From assembly GCF_900115065.1 (NCBI RefSeq), contig NZ_FOVE01000016.1:1-64000 (forward strand): a stretch of 64,000 nucleotides of DNA, read 5' to 3'. Below, piece after piece: positions 23,972 through 33,867 of this stretch (within the stretch, counting starts at the first letter, position 1; each line of letters starts with the position of its first letter). Source of the stretch: Formivibrio citricus. GTDB lineage: Bacteria; Pseudomonadota; Gammaproteobacteria; Burkholderiales; Chitinibacteraceae. The notes beneath the pieces are model-generated. The model was not told the DNA's origin. It was given only the letters and a program-made list of their open reading frames with translations, and made no database searches. The position numbers and the translations under genes are program-made.

Positions 23972-24967
23972 TCAATCCTGCAACCGGAAAGTGGATTCGC
24001 GCCCCAGTCGGCTGCCATTTTCCTTGAGCCATGCGCTAGCCCGTTCGCGGCCAGCTTGGTGCAGGTCTTCGATAAAACCCAGATGTGTATTGAGCTTGGA
24101 GAGCGTCGGCAACTGGCTGGTGAACGATTGGGCGTCGATCAGGTGCAGGTGCAGTTCGCGCAGGCGCCGTTCCAGTTGGCCGATGCCGAACAGGCTGCGG
24201 TGAGCCGTACGCTTGGCGAGCATCAGTCCCTGCAACTCGGTATGGAATGCGGCGCCGAAACTGATTTCGCTGAGACGCTGGCCGATCTCTGCGGCGGTTT
24301 GCGGGGTATCCGGCCAGCGGCAAGGATTCAGCATGACCACCATGATGTCATTGGCCTTGGCCAGATGAACCAAGGGAAAAATCGGCGGATTGGCCGTCAA
24401 CCCCCCGTCCCAGTAGGGCTCGCCGTCGATCGTGACGGTGTGATGCAGCGTGGGCAGACAGGCAGAAGCCAGCAACACGTCGAGCGTGATTTGCTTATTG
24501 CGAAACAGACGCAGCGTGCCGGTATTGGCACGTGTGGTGGCGATGAACAGGCGGATGGCCGTATCGGCTTGAAGTCGGGCAACGTCGATCTGGTTCTTCA
24601 GGATCTCCCGCAACGGGTTCAGATCGAAAGGGTTGAACTCGCTCGGTGAGAAAAAACGCGACAGCATCAACAAGGATTGCATCGTCGCGCCGGGTTGTTC
24701 GGATGTACCGAATCCCAAATTGAGTGGCGGCTGGGGCAGGCTGGTGGCAACGGCTTCCCAGAAACTACGCAAAGCCTGGCGCGCCCCTTCATGCTTGCCG
24801 TGGGCATAGCCGCTCGCCAGAACGGCGGCATTGAGCGCACCAGCGCTGGCACCGCTGACGGCGTCTATCGCGATGTCTTCTTCGAGCAACCTGTCCAGTA
24901 CGCCCCAAGTGAAGGCACCGTGCGAGCCACCGCCTTGCAATGCCAGGGAGAGTGTGTACGTAGTCAT
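23972..24967 (-). CDS. Patatin-like phospholipase
   Basis: A protein of 331 residues with all marks of the patatin family: the oxyanion hole GGGSHG at about 12-17, the nucleophile Ser in GASAGA (about 40-45), and the catalytic Asp in DGG (YWDGGLTANPP near 187). A Ser-Asp dyad of this kind hydrolyses acyl chains of lipids. There is no signal peptide. In PHA-storing bacteria some patatin-like proteins act on membrane lipids or granules; no specific substrate is indicated here. Single gene. Confidence 0.88.
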   Translation of the reverse strand: MTTYTLSLALQGGGSHGAFTWGVLDRLLEEDIAIDAVSGASAGALNAAVLASGYAHGKHEGARQALRSFWEAVATSLPQPPLNLGFGTSEQPGATMQSLLMLSRFFSPSEFNPFDLNPLREILKNQIDVARLQADTAIRLFIATTRANTGTLRLFRNKQITLDVLLASACLPTLHHTVTIDGEPYWDGGLTANPPIFPLVHLAKANDIMVVMLNPCRWPDTPQTAAEIGQRLSEISFGAAFHTELQGLMLAKRTAHRSLFGIGQLERRLRELHLHLIDAQSFTSQLPTLSKLNTHLGFIEDLHQAGRERASAWLKENGSRLGRESTFRLQD

Positions 24968-25052
24968 GCCGACTCCTTTTACAGAAACTCATTTCATTGT
25001 GGCGTATGGAGAGGCCATCGTTGGTGTGAATTATTTGAGATTCAATTCCATC

Positions 25053-25745
25053 TCACGGCGTTCTTGCCAGAACCCAGGCATCCACCCTTGAGGCACCAGC
25101 CTGCTTGAGCGCACGCGCGGCGGCGTCGAGGCTGGTTCCTGTTGTCATGACATCATCCACTATGGCGACGTGCTTGCCATCCAGATCTGCGATTGTGGAA
25201 AAAGCCCGGCGCATGTTGGCCTTGCGGGCTTTTTCCGAGAGACGTGCCTGGTGTTCGGTATTCCGGGTACGTATCAGGCAGGCATTTTCCAGCGGAACCT
25301 TGAGCTCGCGAGCCAAGGGGCTGGCAATTTCCTGCGCCTGATTGAAACCGCGCTCTTTCAGACGCAGTGGATGCAAGGGCAGGGGAACGATCAGGTCAGG
25401 GCGAGGATGTTTTTCCAGGGCAGGAAGCATCAATTGGGCCAGTGCCGGCAAGATCGACCAGCGTGCTCCGAATTTTGCGGCGGGAATCAGTTGTGCAAGT
25501 GTACCCGCATAGAGAAACGCTGCGCATGTGGCATCGAAGGCTGGGGGCGCTTTCAGGCAATCACCACACGGACCGCCATCCAGTGTGGGCATTGCGCAAA
25601 GCGGGCAGTGCAAACCGGGCAACCACGGTAAAGCCCCGGCACAGCCATCGCAGAAGGCTTGATGGCGGCTGCTTGCTCCGCAAAGCAAGCAGCTTGACGG
25701 TGGCATTAAGTTGTTCAAAAAAGCAAACGTTAAATTTGACAACAT
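25053..25745 (-). CDS. comF: ComF-family phosphoribosyltransferase-like protein
   Basis: A protein of 230 residues. The N-terminal zinc ribbon has four CxxC-type pairs (CLLCGA, CDGC, CPLC, CGDCL), and the C-terminal PRTase domain has VAIVDDVMTTGTSL, the PRPP-binding loop. ComF proteins support DNA uptake and also occur in non-competent bacteria. The start is ATG 25745 with GGGAG about 10 nt upstream; ATG 25784 is an alternative. The frame stays open into the region opposite bioB, but that part has no coding character. Divergent from bioB with only 57 bp between starts. Confidence 0.85.
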   Translation of the reverse strand: MLSNLTFAFLNNLMPPSSCLLCGASSRHQAFCDGCAGALPWLPGLHCPLCAMPTLDGGPCGDCLKAPPAFDATCAAFLYAGTLAQLIPAAKFGARWSILPALAQLMLPALEKHPRPDLIVPLPLHPLRLKERGFNQAQEIASPLARELKVPLENACLIRTRNTEHQARLSEKARKANMRRAFSTIADLDGKHVAIVDDVMTTGTSLDAAARALKQAGASRVDAWVLARTP

Positions 25746-25802
25746 TAAGGGGCTCCCACAAAATAGGGACGGAATGAGTTTCATAACAGCAAGGATAGCC
25801 AA

Positions 25803-26807
25803 GTGAATCAGCCTCTGCCCATCACCTTCAAGCGCAAGACCCCGCACCCGCAATCCGGCCAATGGAGCCGGGAAGAAATCGCCGCGTTGTACGAAATGTC
25901 CTTTTTCGATCTGCTTTTTGCCGCACAGGAAGTGCATCGTGCCAATTTCGACCCAAACAAGGTGCAGCTTTCCGCGCTGCTTTCGATCAAGACCGGCGAT
26001 TGCTCGGAAGATTGCGGTTACTGTTCGCAATCGGTTCATCACAAACATGATCACGATGGCCCGGAAGCTCGGGTCAAGGGACTGGAACTGCTGAGCGTTG
26101 AGGAAGTGCTGACGGCAGCCAAAGTGGCAAAAGAAAACGGCGCATCGCGTTTCTGCATGGGCGCTGCCTGGCGTGGCCCGAAAAAGCGTCACATCGAGGA
26201 ATTGAAACTGATGGTGGGCGGGATAAAGGAGCTGGGCATGGAAACCTGCGCCACGCTCGGCATCCTGCTCGATGGCCAAGCGGAGGAGCTCAAGGCCGCT
26301 GGCCTTGATTATTACAACCACAACCTTGATACCGCACCGGAAAAGTACGAAGAAATCGTATCGACCCACAGCTACGAAGACCGCCTGGATACACTGGGCA
26401 AGGTGCGCAAAGCGGGTCTGTCGATCTGCTGCGGCGGCATCATCGGCATGGGCGAAACACGCGAACACCGCGCTGGCTTGTTGCAACAACTGGCCAACCT
26501 CAATCCGCAACCTGAATCCGTACCGATCAACAATCTGGTGCCGATCGAAGGCACGCCGCTGGAAAATGTCGCTCCGGTAGACTGGACCGAATTCGTCCGC
26601 ACCGTGGCAGTTGCTCGCATCATTCTGCCCAAATCCTTCATTCGCCTTTCTGCAGGGCGCGGCGAGATGCCGGAATCCCAGCAAGCATTGTGTTTCCTGG
26701 CTGGAGCGAACTCGATTTTCTACGGCGACAAGCTGCTGACCACGGGCAATCCGGATGTGGAAAACGACAAGGCGCTGTTTGCCAAACTGGATATCAAACC
26801 GCTCTGA
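25803..26807 (+). CDS. bioB: Biotin synthase BioB
   Basis: A protein of 334 residues starting at GTG 25803 with AAGGA upstream. The radical SAM cluster motif is CSEDCGYC (C-x3-C-x2-C), followed by the dethiobiotin and [2Fe-2S] site residues (MGAAWR, and the Cys in ETCATLG). BioB inserts sulfur into dethiobiotin to give biotin. Other biotin genes are not in this window. A terminator follows. Confidence 0.97.
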   Translation: MNQPLPITFKRKTPHPQSGQWSREEIAALYEMSFFDLLFAAQEVHRANFDPNKVQLSALLSIKTGDCSEDCGYCSQSVHHKHDHDGPEARVKGLELLSVEEVLTAAKVAKENGASRFCMGAAWRGPKKRHIEELKLMVGGIKELGMETCATLGILLDGQAEELKAAGLDYYNHNLDTAPEKYEEIVSTHSYEDRLDTLGKVRKAGLSICCGGIIGMGETREHRAGLLQQLANLNPQPESVPINNLVPIEGTPLENVAPVDWTEFVRTVAVARIILPKSFIRLSAGRGEMPESQQALCFLAGANSIFYGDKLLTTGNPDVENDKALFAKLDIKPL

Positions 26808-26830
26808 AATAATAGGGTGCGGCGTTATTG

Positions 26831-26866
26831 AAAAAGGGGCGGCCCGGTAGCCGCCCCTTTTGTTTT
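26831..26866 (+). terminator. Terminator after bioB
   Basis: AAAAAGGGGCGG, loop CCCGGTAG, CCGCCCCTTTTG with further T residues. Confidence 0.8.
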
Positions 26867-26932
26867 CAAGCGCTTTCGCGCCGATTTGTAACCAGCGGCA
26901 ACAGGGCCTAGAATAGCCGGCTGGGAGGATTT

Positions 26933-27676
26933 ATGCGCTTTCTGCTGAGCAACGACGACGGTTACTTTTCGCCCGGTATTGCCACTTTGGCCATGGCGCT
27001 GGGCGATGAAGGCGAGGTCATGGTCTGCGCCCCGGAACGGGATCGCAGCGGGGCAAGTAATTCTTTGACGCTGGATCGCCCCTTGACTGTACGCACTGCG
27101 CCCAATGGTTTTCTGTATGTCAACGGTACGCCCACCGATTGCGTGCATTTGGCCGCAACCGGTTTGATGACGGAAAAGCCGGACATGGTCATATCCGGAA
27201 TCAATCATGGCTCCAACATGGGTGACGATACCGTTTACTCCGGTACGGTAGCCGCAGCAACGGAAGGCTTTTTGCTCGGCATTCCCGCAATCGCCGTTTC
27301 ACTTGCCTCCCGTACACCCAACCATTTTGAAACAGCAGCCCGCGTTGCCCGCGAAATGGTAAGGCACGTAAAGCAAGCGCCTTTGTCCCACCCTGTACTG
27401 CTCAACATCAACGTCCCCGACTTGCCGTACGACCAGATCAAGGGCATGCGCGTTACCCGTTTGGGCCGCCGGCACAAGTCAGCACCCGTGGTGCGCAGCG
27501 AGAATCCGCGCGGCGAGCCCATCTGGTGGGTGGGGGCGCCGGGAGCTGCTGCCGATGCGGGCGAAGGCACCGATTTTCATGCCGTAGCCAATGGCTATGT
27601 ATCCATTACTCCCTTGTCGATCGACCTGACGGCGTATCAGCAACTGGATTGGGTGTCTTCATGGCTATCCGACTGA
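26933..27676 (+). CDS. surE: 5'/3'-nucleotidase SurE
   Basis: A protein of 247 residues. The metal site is visible: DD in SNDDG near residue 8, NS at ASNS, and N in GINHGSN. SurE dephosphorylates nucleoside monophosphates and short polyphosphate and matters for stationary-phase survival. GGGAGG precedes the ATG. It overlaps pcm by 16 bp and heads the conserved surE-pcm-nlpD-rpoS group. Confidence 0.97.
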   Translation: MRFLLSNDDGYFSPGIATLAMALGDEGEVMVCAPERDRSGASNSLTLDRPLTVRTAPNGFLYVNGTPTDCVHLAATGLMTEKPDMVISGINHGSNMGDDTVYSGTVAAATEGFLLGIPAIAVSLASRTPNHFETAARVAREMVRHVKQAPLSHPVLLNINVPDLPYDQIKGMRVTRLGRRHKSAPVVRSENPRGEPIWWVGAPGAAADAGEGTDFHAVANGYVSITPLSIDLTAYQQLDWVSSWLSD

Positions 27677-28332
27677 ATCCGGCTGAAATCGACGGAATCG
27701 GCATGACCTCTGCGCGTACCCGTGCGCGGCTGGTTGAACGTTTGCGGACACAAGGCATCAGAGACGAAACCGTGCTGGCTGTGATGGGGCAAATTCCGCG
27801 CCATGTGTTCGTGGACCAAGCCTTGGCGCACCGTGCCTATGACGATACATCCTTGCCGATCGGCTCCGGTCAGACAATTTCCCAGCCATACATTGTTGCG
27901 CGCATGAGCGAGTTGGCATTTGGCGCAGCCGGCCAAGGGCGCGCACTGGAAATCGGCACAGGGTGCGGCTATCAGACGGCGGTGCTGGCGCAACTTTTCA
28001 AGACAGTCTGGTCGGTGGAAAGACTGGCCGCGCTGTACCGAAGCACACGCGAACGTCTTTCGCACTTGGGGGTCAGCAACGCGCGCCTCCGTCATATGGA
28101 TGGCAGTCGTGGCCTGCCCGAAGGCGCTCCCTACGATGCAATCGTCATCACGGCTGCTGCACCTGTCACGCCGCAAGACATGCTGAGTCAGTTGGCACCC
28201 GGCGGGCGTCTGGTATTTCCGGTCGGACAGGTCGAGCAGGAATTGCGAATGATCGAGCACACTCCGGACGGGTTTGTTGAAACCCGCCTGGAAAAGGTAA
28301 AGTTTGTACCCCTGCTGCCAGGATTATCCTGA
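27661..28332 (+). CDS. pcm: Protein-L-isoaspartate O-methyltransferase
   Basis: A protein of 223 residues. The start is the ATG at 27661 inside the end of sur[30 protein letters not shown] and [18 protein letters not shown] are the usual PCMT motifs, the last being the SAM-binding loop. It repairs isoaspartyl residues in aged proteins. Confidence 0.95.
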   Translation: MAIRLNPAEIDGIGMTSARTRARLVERLRTQGIRDETVLAVMGQIPRHVFVDQALAHRAYDDTSLPIGSGQTISQPYIVARMSELAFGAAGQGRALEIGTGCGYQTAVLAQLFKTVWSVERLAALYRSTRERLSHLGVSNARLRHMDGSRGLPEGAPYDAIVITAAAPVTPQDMLSQLAPGGRLVFPVGQVEQELRMIEHTPDGFVETRLEKVKFVPLLPGLS

Positions 28333-28356
28333 GCCGCAACCATCAGGAGAAAACCT

Positions 28357-29343
28357 TTGCGCAGGATCCCTAGTTTGTTGTCCCTTCTGCTACTGGCTGG
28401 CTGTGCTGCGCAACATGCGCCGGCTCCAATTCTTGAACGTCCGATCCCCTCCCGGGGCAGTCAAAACACGATCAAGCCTGTCCCTTCGGCCTCTTCCGTT
28501 GCTGTTAGCAGGTCGGACGATGGCCGCCCAGGAACCTATACCGTCAAAAAGGGCGATACGCTTTACCGGATTGCGTTCGAACATGGATTTTCCTACCGCG
28601 ATCTTGCCGCGTGGAATAATCTGGCCAACCCCGATGACATCAAAGTCGACCAGGTCTTGCGCCTGACATCTCCCGGCGAATCGGCCGATGGCGTCGAGGT
28701 GCGGCCATTGCAGGATACGGCTCGCAGCGCACCCGCCGTTACCTCTGCCAAGCCGATGGAAACCCTGGCCTACCCCAAGGCCATCAAACAACCCTACAGT
28801 CAGAAAAACGCTGAATCCATTGGTAAACTGGCCGAGGGCGGCTCGGCACGCACAGCCGTTGCAAGTCGCGCTGCCGCAACACACGCATCTTCGCCAAGTA
28901 CCGTGAAGATCGTACCAGCGGAGAAAAAATCTGCGGCCAGCGAAACGACCCCTGCCATGCAAAATGGCAATTCCGGACACGACTGGATTTCTCCGACTCC
29001 GGGAAAACTTCTCAAATCGTTCTCTGATGAAACAAAAGGTGTTGATATTGGCGGCAAAATGGGGCAATCTATTGTTGCGTCAGGGGCTGGTAAGGTGGTG
29101 TATGCAGGAAGTGGGCTGCGCGGCTACGGAAAGATGGTAATTCTGAAGCATAATAACGAGTATCTGTCAGCTTACGCACATAACAGCAAGTTACTGGTCA
29201 AAGAGGGAGATGTAGTAAAAAGAGGGGAAAAGATCGCGGAGATGGGCAATACCGACACCGATCGGGTCAAACTGCACTTTGAAATCCGCAGATTTGGCAA
29301 GCCGGTGGATCCTACAAAATTCATTACGGTAGATAGACCATGA
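28357..29343 (+). CDS. nlpD: Lipoprotein NlpD (LysM and M23 domains)
   Basis: A protein of 328 residues starting at TTG 28357 (AGGAGA 6 nt upstream). A lipobox LLAGC at 12-16 marks an outer-membrane lipoprotein. A LysM domain follows (TYTVKKGDTLYRI, about 62-107), then a low-complexity linker and an M23/LytM domain (about 220-325). The LytM metal ligands are altered (GVDIGG rather than HxxxD; HFEIR kept), as in NlpD, which activates amidases instead of cutting peptidoglycan itself. Its end overlaps the rpoS start (ATGA). Confidence 0.93.
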   Translation: MRRIPSLLSLLLLAGCAAQHAPAPILERPIPSRGSQNTIKPVPSASSVAVSRSDDGRPGTYTVKKGDTLYRIAFEHGFSYRDLAAWNNLANPDDIKVDQVLRLTSPGESADGVEVRPLQDTARSAPAVTSAKPMETLAYPKAIKQPYSQKNAESIGKLAEGGSARTAVASRAAATHASSPSTVKIVPAEKKSAASETTPAMQNGNSGHDWISPTPGKLLKSFSDETKGVDIGGKMGQSIVASGAGKVVYAGSGLRGYGKMVILKHNNEYLSAYAHNSKLLVKEGDVVKRGEKIAEMGNTDTDRVKLHFEIRRFGKPVDPTKFITVDRP

Positions 29344-30317
29344 ATGATCAGATTGATGTACTGGACGACGATGAGCTCCTGAGCGAGGGGGCTGAAGCAG
29401 AGGTTGGCGAGGGAGACGCAGAGACCGATGCAGAGCTGGAACAGGAACAAAATCAGGCAGAAGAGACCACGGCGTTTACCGGCGACAGCACCGGTGACGT
29501 CACCCAGATTTATCTGAACGAAATCGGCCATAGCCCCTTGCTGACGCCTGACGAAGAGCGATCACTGGCTCGCAGGGTGGTGCAGGGCGATTTTGAAGCG
29601 CGGCAAAAAATGATCGAGCACAATCTGCGGCTCGTCGTGAACATTGCCAAGCACTACATCAATCGTGGCATGACGCTGCTCGACCTTATCGAAGAGGGCA
29701 ACATCGGCTTGATGCATGCCCTGGAAAAATTCGATCCGGAGCGCGGATTCCGTTTCTCGACCTATGCCACCTGGTGGATACGCCAAAGCATCGAGCGCTC
29801 GATCATGAACCAGTCCCGTACCATCCGCTTGCCGGTTCATGTCATCAAGGAACTCAACGTCTACCTGCGGGCGCAACGGCACCTGGAGGCTCGCATGGGC
29901 CAGGAACCCACAGTGGAAGATATCGCCAGTCTGCTGGGCAAGGACGTGGAGGAAGTCCGCCGCGTCATGAACCTTAACGAACGTGTTGCATCGCTGGATG
30001 CGCCGCTGGATATCGATCCGATGCTGACCATCGGTGAATCCATTCCGGACGATCAGCATGAAGGCCCGGAAACCCTGTTACAGAACGCCGAAATCGAACG
30101 CTATGTGCGAGAGTGGCTGAAACAGCTTTCCGACAAACAACGCATGGTTGTTGAGCGTCGTTATGGCTTGAACGGTTATGAAATCTGTACCCTGGAAGAT
30201 TTAGCTGCCAGCCTGAGCCTGACCCGTGAGCGCGTAAGGCAGATCCAGATTGAGGCGCTGGAGCAATTGCGTCGCATACTCCGGCGCTACGGCGTTTCAA
30301 GGGACGTGGTTTTTTGA
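29340..30317 (+). CDS. rpoS: RNA polymerase sigma factor RpoS
   Basis: A protein of 325 residues. After an acidic N-terminus, region 1.2 (VTQIYLNEIGHSPLLT), region 2 (NLRLVVNIAKHY to YATWWIRQSIERSI), region 3 and region 4 (LEDLAASLSLTRERVRQIQ) are all intact. Position behind nlpD is the classical rpoS location, and in many relatives its main promoter lies inside nlpD. Confidence 0.95.
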   Translation: MNDQIDVLDDDELLSEGAEAEVGEGDAETDAELEQEQNQAEETTAFTGDSTGDVTQIYLNEIGHSPLLTPDEERSLARRVVQGDFEARQKMIEHNLRLVVNIAKHYINRGMTLLDLIEEGNIGLMHALEKFDPERGFRFSTYATWWIRQSIERSIMNQSRTIRLPVHVIKELNVYLRAQRHLEARMGQEPTVEDIASLLGKDVEEVRRVMNLNERVASLDAPLDIDPMLTIGESIPDDQHEGPETLLQNAEIERYVREWLKQLSDKQRMVVERRYGLNGYEICTLEDLAASLSLTRERVRQIQIEALEQLRRILRRYGVSRDVVF

Positions 30318-30332
30318 TTGAGCCAGCATGAG

Positions 30333-30357
30333 ACCCCGGTGTTGTCCGGGGTTTTTC
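30333..30357 (+). terminator. Terminator after rpoS
   Basis: ACCCCGG, loop TGTTGT, CCGGGGT and a T-run. Confidence 0.8.
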
Positions 30358-30516
30358 GTTGATGGGATCGGAGAATCTTGTGGTCGCGAAAGACTGGGCT
30401 TTGCTCTAGTCTTGAAATGCAGGGATCTGCTCGGGACGCATCTCGCGACAGAAAGCGAACAAGTTTTCAAAGACGGGCAGATTATGAATGATCCGGATGT
30501 ACCGAAAGGATAAGCG

Positions 30517-31452
30517 ATGTCTGATACCAACAAGTTTCGCCTTGTAACCCGCAGTGATTTTGATGGCTTGGTTTGCGCAGTGCTTTTGCGTGAATTGAAT
30601 CTTATCGACGACATTCTTTTTGTTCATCCCAAAGACATGCAGGATGGCAAAATCGCCATCACCAAGCGCGACATCACGACCAACCTGCCGTATGTTGCCG
30701 ATGCGCGACTGGTCTTTGATCACCATTACTCGGAGACCCTGCGCAACGATGGTGAACATGCCAATCACATCATAAATCCCGACGCACCTTCGGCTGCTCG
30801 TGTTGTATACGAGTATTACGGCGGTAAAGAAGCTTTCCCGACGATCAGCGACGACATGATGATCGCAGTCGACAAGGCTGATTCAGCGGCTTATACCATC
30901 GACGACATCCTGGAACCCAAGGACTGGGTACTGCTCAATTACCTGATGGATGCCAGAACCGGCTTGGGGCGTTTCAAGGACTTCCGTATTTCGAACTACC
31001 AGCTGATGATGGATCTGATTGCCTACTGCCGCAATCACACGATTGAGGACATTCTGAAACTGCCGGATGTTCAGGAGCGTATTGCGGTGTACAGGGAGCA
31101 TGAGCCGCAGGCGCGCGAACAGATTTTGCGCTGCAGCCGCGTATACGACAATCTGGTTGTTCTGGATTTGCGCAACGAGGAAACGATCTATGCCACGAAC
31201 CGTTTCATGATTTACGCGCTATTCCCGGACTGCAACATTTCGATCCATGCAATGTGGGGAATGCGTCAGCTCAATACTGTTTTTGCGACCGGAAAGTCCA
31301 TTGTCAATCGCACCTCGCATACCAACATTGGCGAACTGATGCTGGAATACGGGGGGGGCGGACACGAAAATGCGGGCACCTGCCAAGTCCCGAACGAAGA
31401 TGCTGAAAGCATATTGCGCGAGCTGATCCTGAAGATCACAGCCGAAGGATGA
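30517..31452 (+). CDS. DHH-family phosphoesterase (exopolyphosphatase-like)
   Basis: A protein of 311 residues with DHH-family motifs: SDFDGLVCAVL near the N-terminus, DHHYSE (about 69-74) and the DHHA1 GGGGHENAGTC near the C-terminus. Family members hydrolyse phosphodiester or phosphoanhydride bonds (nanoRNA, cyclic dinucleotides, polyphosphate). The exact substrate is not decided by the sequence. It has its own terminator; 200 bp separate it from rpoS. Confidence 0.85.
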   Translation: MSDTNKFRLVTRSDFDGLVCAVLLRELNLIDDILFVHPKDMQDGKIAITKRDITTNLPYVADARLVFDHHYSETLRNDGEHANHIINPDAPSAARVVYEYYGGKEAFPTISDDMMIAVDKADSAAYTIDDILEPKDWVLLNYLMDARTGLGRFKDFRISNYQLMMDLIAYCRNHTIEDILKLPDVQERIAVYREHEPQAREQILRCSRVYDNLVVLDLRNEETIYATNRFMIYALFPDCNISIHAMWGMRQLNTVFATGKSIVNRTSHTNIGELMLEYGGGGHENAGTCQVPNEDAESILRELILKITAEG

Positions 31453-31486
31453 GATTGTTTTCAGAACCAGTTTACGCATCTGCAAT

Positions 31487-31517
31487 GCGAGCCCCTCATC
31501 AGGGGCTCGCGGTTTTT
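31487..31517. terminator. Bidirectional terminator between convergent genes
   Basis: GCGAGCCCC, loop TCATCA, GGGGCTCGC, then GGTTTTT. It lies between the DHH gene and parA, which converge. Confidence 0.75.
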
Positions 31518-31538
31518 GAAAGAAGGGGGAATTGGTCT

Positions 31539-32312
31539 TTACCGATGAGGCAAGACTAACTGACCGCTTTCCAGCAATTCATCCAGCAAGTACGAAAAAT
31601 CATCGCTGGCGGCGGCGTTGGGGTCGAAAGAAAAGATATCAGCTCCCCAGCCAATGGCTTCGACGAGTGACTCGTGTTCCCTGATGCGAGCTTTGAGCAC
31701 CTGTCCCGGGAAATGGTTTTCCAGTTCTTCCGTGACATTTTCAACCGTGCCGCGCCCTGGAATGTAACGGTTAATCAGATAACGACGTTCCTTTGGCCCC
31801 GAGAGCTTTTCCAGACCGGCCAGTGTCCGGCTCAGGATCTGGGCGCCATTCAGCGCCAGATATTCGGCGGCAACGGGAATCAACACCAGATCGGCAGCAA
31901 AAAGTGCAGAGAAGGACAAGATACCGAGCGCGGGGCTGCAGTCGATGATGATCGGTATCCCGCTTTGCTCCAGCATTTCTGCTTCAATGGCCTGTTTCAG
32001 ACGTCTGAGATTTGCCTGTTGACGAGACGGAATGACGTCGACTCGCGCCAATTCGAGATGAGCAGGTATGAAGCGTATGCCGTCGTTCAGAGAAACGGCC
32101 AAGTCAAGCAGGGATGATTGTCCTTTGTAGAAGGACGAAATACTGGCCGGGGATTTGGGGCGTTGTTGCCACAAAGCAGTCAGGTGGGCTTGTGGATCGA
32201 GATCGATGACCAGCGGCTCGACACCGTTCTTGGCAATAGCTGCTGCAAGGTTGGCGGCGATAGTGGTTTTGCCGACCCCGCCTTTCTGGTTGAAGACTGC
32301 AATGACCGTCAT
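31539..32312 (-). CDS. ParA-family ATPase (orphan)
   Basis: A protein of 257 residues. The deviant Walker A is KGGVGKTT at about 10-17, followed by the A' motif DLDPQAH and the Walker B-like IIIDCSPAL. The start is ATG 32312; an in-frame extension upstream lacks similarity. No ParB, McdB or other partner gene lies next to it; neighbours are a DHH phosphoesterase and phoH. Such orphan ParAs position plasmids, carboxysomes, PHA granules or chemotaxis arrays on the nucleoid. A role with PHA granules is possible because a phasin gene is in the window, but that is guesswork. Confidence 0.85.
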   Translation of the reverse strand: MTVIAVFNQKGGVGKTTIAANLAAAIAKNGVEPLVIDLDPQAHLTALWQQRPKSPASISSFYKGQSSLLDLAVSLNDGIRFIPAHLELARVDVIPSRQQANLRRLKQAIEAEMLEQSGIPIIIDCSPALGILSFSALFAADLVLIPVAAEYLALNGAQILSRTLAGLEKLSGPKERRYLINRYIPGRGTVENVTEELENHFPGQVLKARIREHESLVEAIGWGADIFSFDPNAAASDDFSYLLDELLESGQLVLPHR

Positions 32313-32390
32313 GCTGGTTCCCGATGAAGCGTGGAGTCTGCGGTTATAGCGTATCCCGCGCAGGAAGCAAAGTATCAGCCGACAAAACCG

Positions 32391-32424
32391 AAAAAAGCAA
32401 ACCGGCGGGGCTATGCCCGCCGGC
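32391..32424 (-). terminator. Terminator of the phoH gene
   Basis: On the minus strand CCGGCGGGC, loop, GCCCGCCGG type arms are followed by TTTGCTTTTTT. Confidence 0.75.
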
Positions 32425-32431
32425 TTCTTGG

Positions 32432-33841
32432 TTACAGAACCTCGGCCGCGTAATCGGCCAGGCGCGAGCGCTCGCCACGAGTCAGCGTGATGTGCCCGGA
32501 ATGATCCCAACCTTTGAAACGATCCACGACATAGGTCAGCCCGGAAGAGCCCTCGGTCAGGTATGGTGTATCGATCTGGGCGATGTTGCCCAAGCATACC
32601 ACCTTGGTGCCGGGGCCGGCCCGCGTGATAAGGGTTTTCATCTGTTTGGGCGTGAGGTTCTGCGCCTCGTCGATGATCAGGAACTTGTTGAGGAAGGTGC
32701 GCCCGCGCATGAAGTTGAGCGACTTGACCTTGATGCGACTGCGGATCAGGTCGCGCGTAGCGGCGCGCCCCCAGTCACCCCCGTCGTTGTCGGTCTTGTT
32801 GAGAACGTCGAGGTTGTCTTCCAGTGCGCCCATCCAGGGCTGCATTTTTTCCTCTTCAGTGCCCGGCAGGAAGCCGATGTCTTCCCCGACCGGAACCGTC
32901 ACGCGGGTCATGATGATTTCGCTGTAGAGCTTCGATTCCAGTGTTTGCGTCAGCCCGGCAGCCAGGGTGAGCAAAGTCTTGCCTGTACCAGCCTGACCCA
33001 GCAGCGAGACGAAATCGATCTCCGGGTTCATCAACAGATTCAGGGCGAAATTCTGCTCGCGGTTGCGCGCCGTTATACCCCAGATGGCGTTCTTGTGGTG
33101 CGAATAGTCTTTCAGGCTTTCAAGTTGTGCGGTCTTGCCTTCAATGGAAAGCACGCGAGCCAGGAATGACGGCTCCCCGCTCTGGAACAGCAACTGGTTG
33201 GGGTGCAGGTCGGTGCTGTCCGGGCCGGTCAGGCGCCAATAGCTACGCCCGCCTTCCTGCCACGACTTCATGTCCTTGCCGTTGCGCTCCCAGAAATCCT
33301 GGTCGATTTCCTGCATGCCGGTGTAGAGCAGGTCGGTGTCTTCCAGCACCTTGTCGTTGAAATAGTCTTCGGCCGACATTCCAAGCGCCCGGGCCTTGAT
33401 GCGCATGTTGATGTCTTTGGAGACCAGGATGACATGGCGCTTGGGCTGCAACTGCTGCAGGTGATGCAGCACCCCCAGGATCTGGTTGTCCGCCTTGCCC
33501 ATGGGCAACTGGGAGGGCAGGGTGCTGGTGGTAGCTTCAGTCTGCAGAAAAAGCCTCCCGGTAGCTTGCCCTTTGCTCGCTGCTTCCAGTGGAACGCCTT
33601 CCTGCAGGACATGCTCCTGTCCGCTGATCAATTCTTCCATGAAACGGCTGGCCTGACGCGCATTACGGGCAACTTCCGACATGCCCTTCTTGTTGCTGTC
33701 CAGTTCTTCCAGCGTCACCATCGGCAGGAAAATGTCATGTTCCTCGAAGCGGTAAAGCGATGTGGGATCGTGCATCAGCACGTTGGTGTCGAGCACGAAA
33801 AGCTTGGTAGTTCCGTTTGCCTTGCGCTTGCGGGCGGCCAT
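32432..33841 (-). CDS. PhoH2-type ATPase with N-terminal PIN domain
   Basis: A protein of 469 residues. The PIN RNase domain (about 10-150) begins KLFVLDTNVLMHD, with the acidic D of LDTNVL, and the PhoH ATPase domain (about 240-460) has Walker A GQAGTGKT and Walker B FLIIDEAQN. PIN-PhoH fusions unwind and cut RNA. The start is the ATG at 33841 with GGGAGA upstream. It lies 26 bp after bcp, so the two are probably one transcript. Confidence 0.92.
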   Translation of the reverse strand: MAARKRKANGTTKLFVLDTNVLMHDPTSLYRFEEHDIFLPMVTLEELDSNKKGMSEVARNARQASRFMEELISGQEHVLQEGVPLEAASKGQATGRLFLQTEATTSTLPSQLPMGKADNQILGVLHHLQQLQPKRHVILVSKDINMRIKARALGMSAEDYFNDKVLEDTDLLYTGMQEIDQDFWERNGKDMKSWQEGGRSYWRLTGPDSTDLHPNQLLFQSGEPSFLARVLSIEGKTAQLESLKDYSHHKNAIWGITARNREQNFALNLLMNPEIDFVSLLGQAGTGKTLLTLAAGLTQTLESKLYSEIIMTRVTVPVGEDIGFLPGTEEEKMQPWMGALEDNLDVLNKTDNDGGDWGRAATRDLIRSRIKVKSLNFMRGRTFLNKFLIIDEAQNLTPKQMKTLITRAGPGTKVVCLGNIAQIDTPYLTEGSSGLTYVVDRFKGWDHSGHITLTRGERSRLADYAAEVL

Positions 33842-33867
33842 GGTATGTTCTCCCTGTGTGACGACAA

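Noticed and set aside
25746-26684. N-terminal extension of comF opposite bioB
   Set aside because: It lies fully antisense to biotin synthase and has no ComF features; the zinc ribbon starts just after ATG 25745.
30328-30513. A 61-codon ORF between rpoS and the DHH gene
   Set aside because: It begins within the rpoS terminator and has no similarity or ribosome site.
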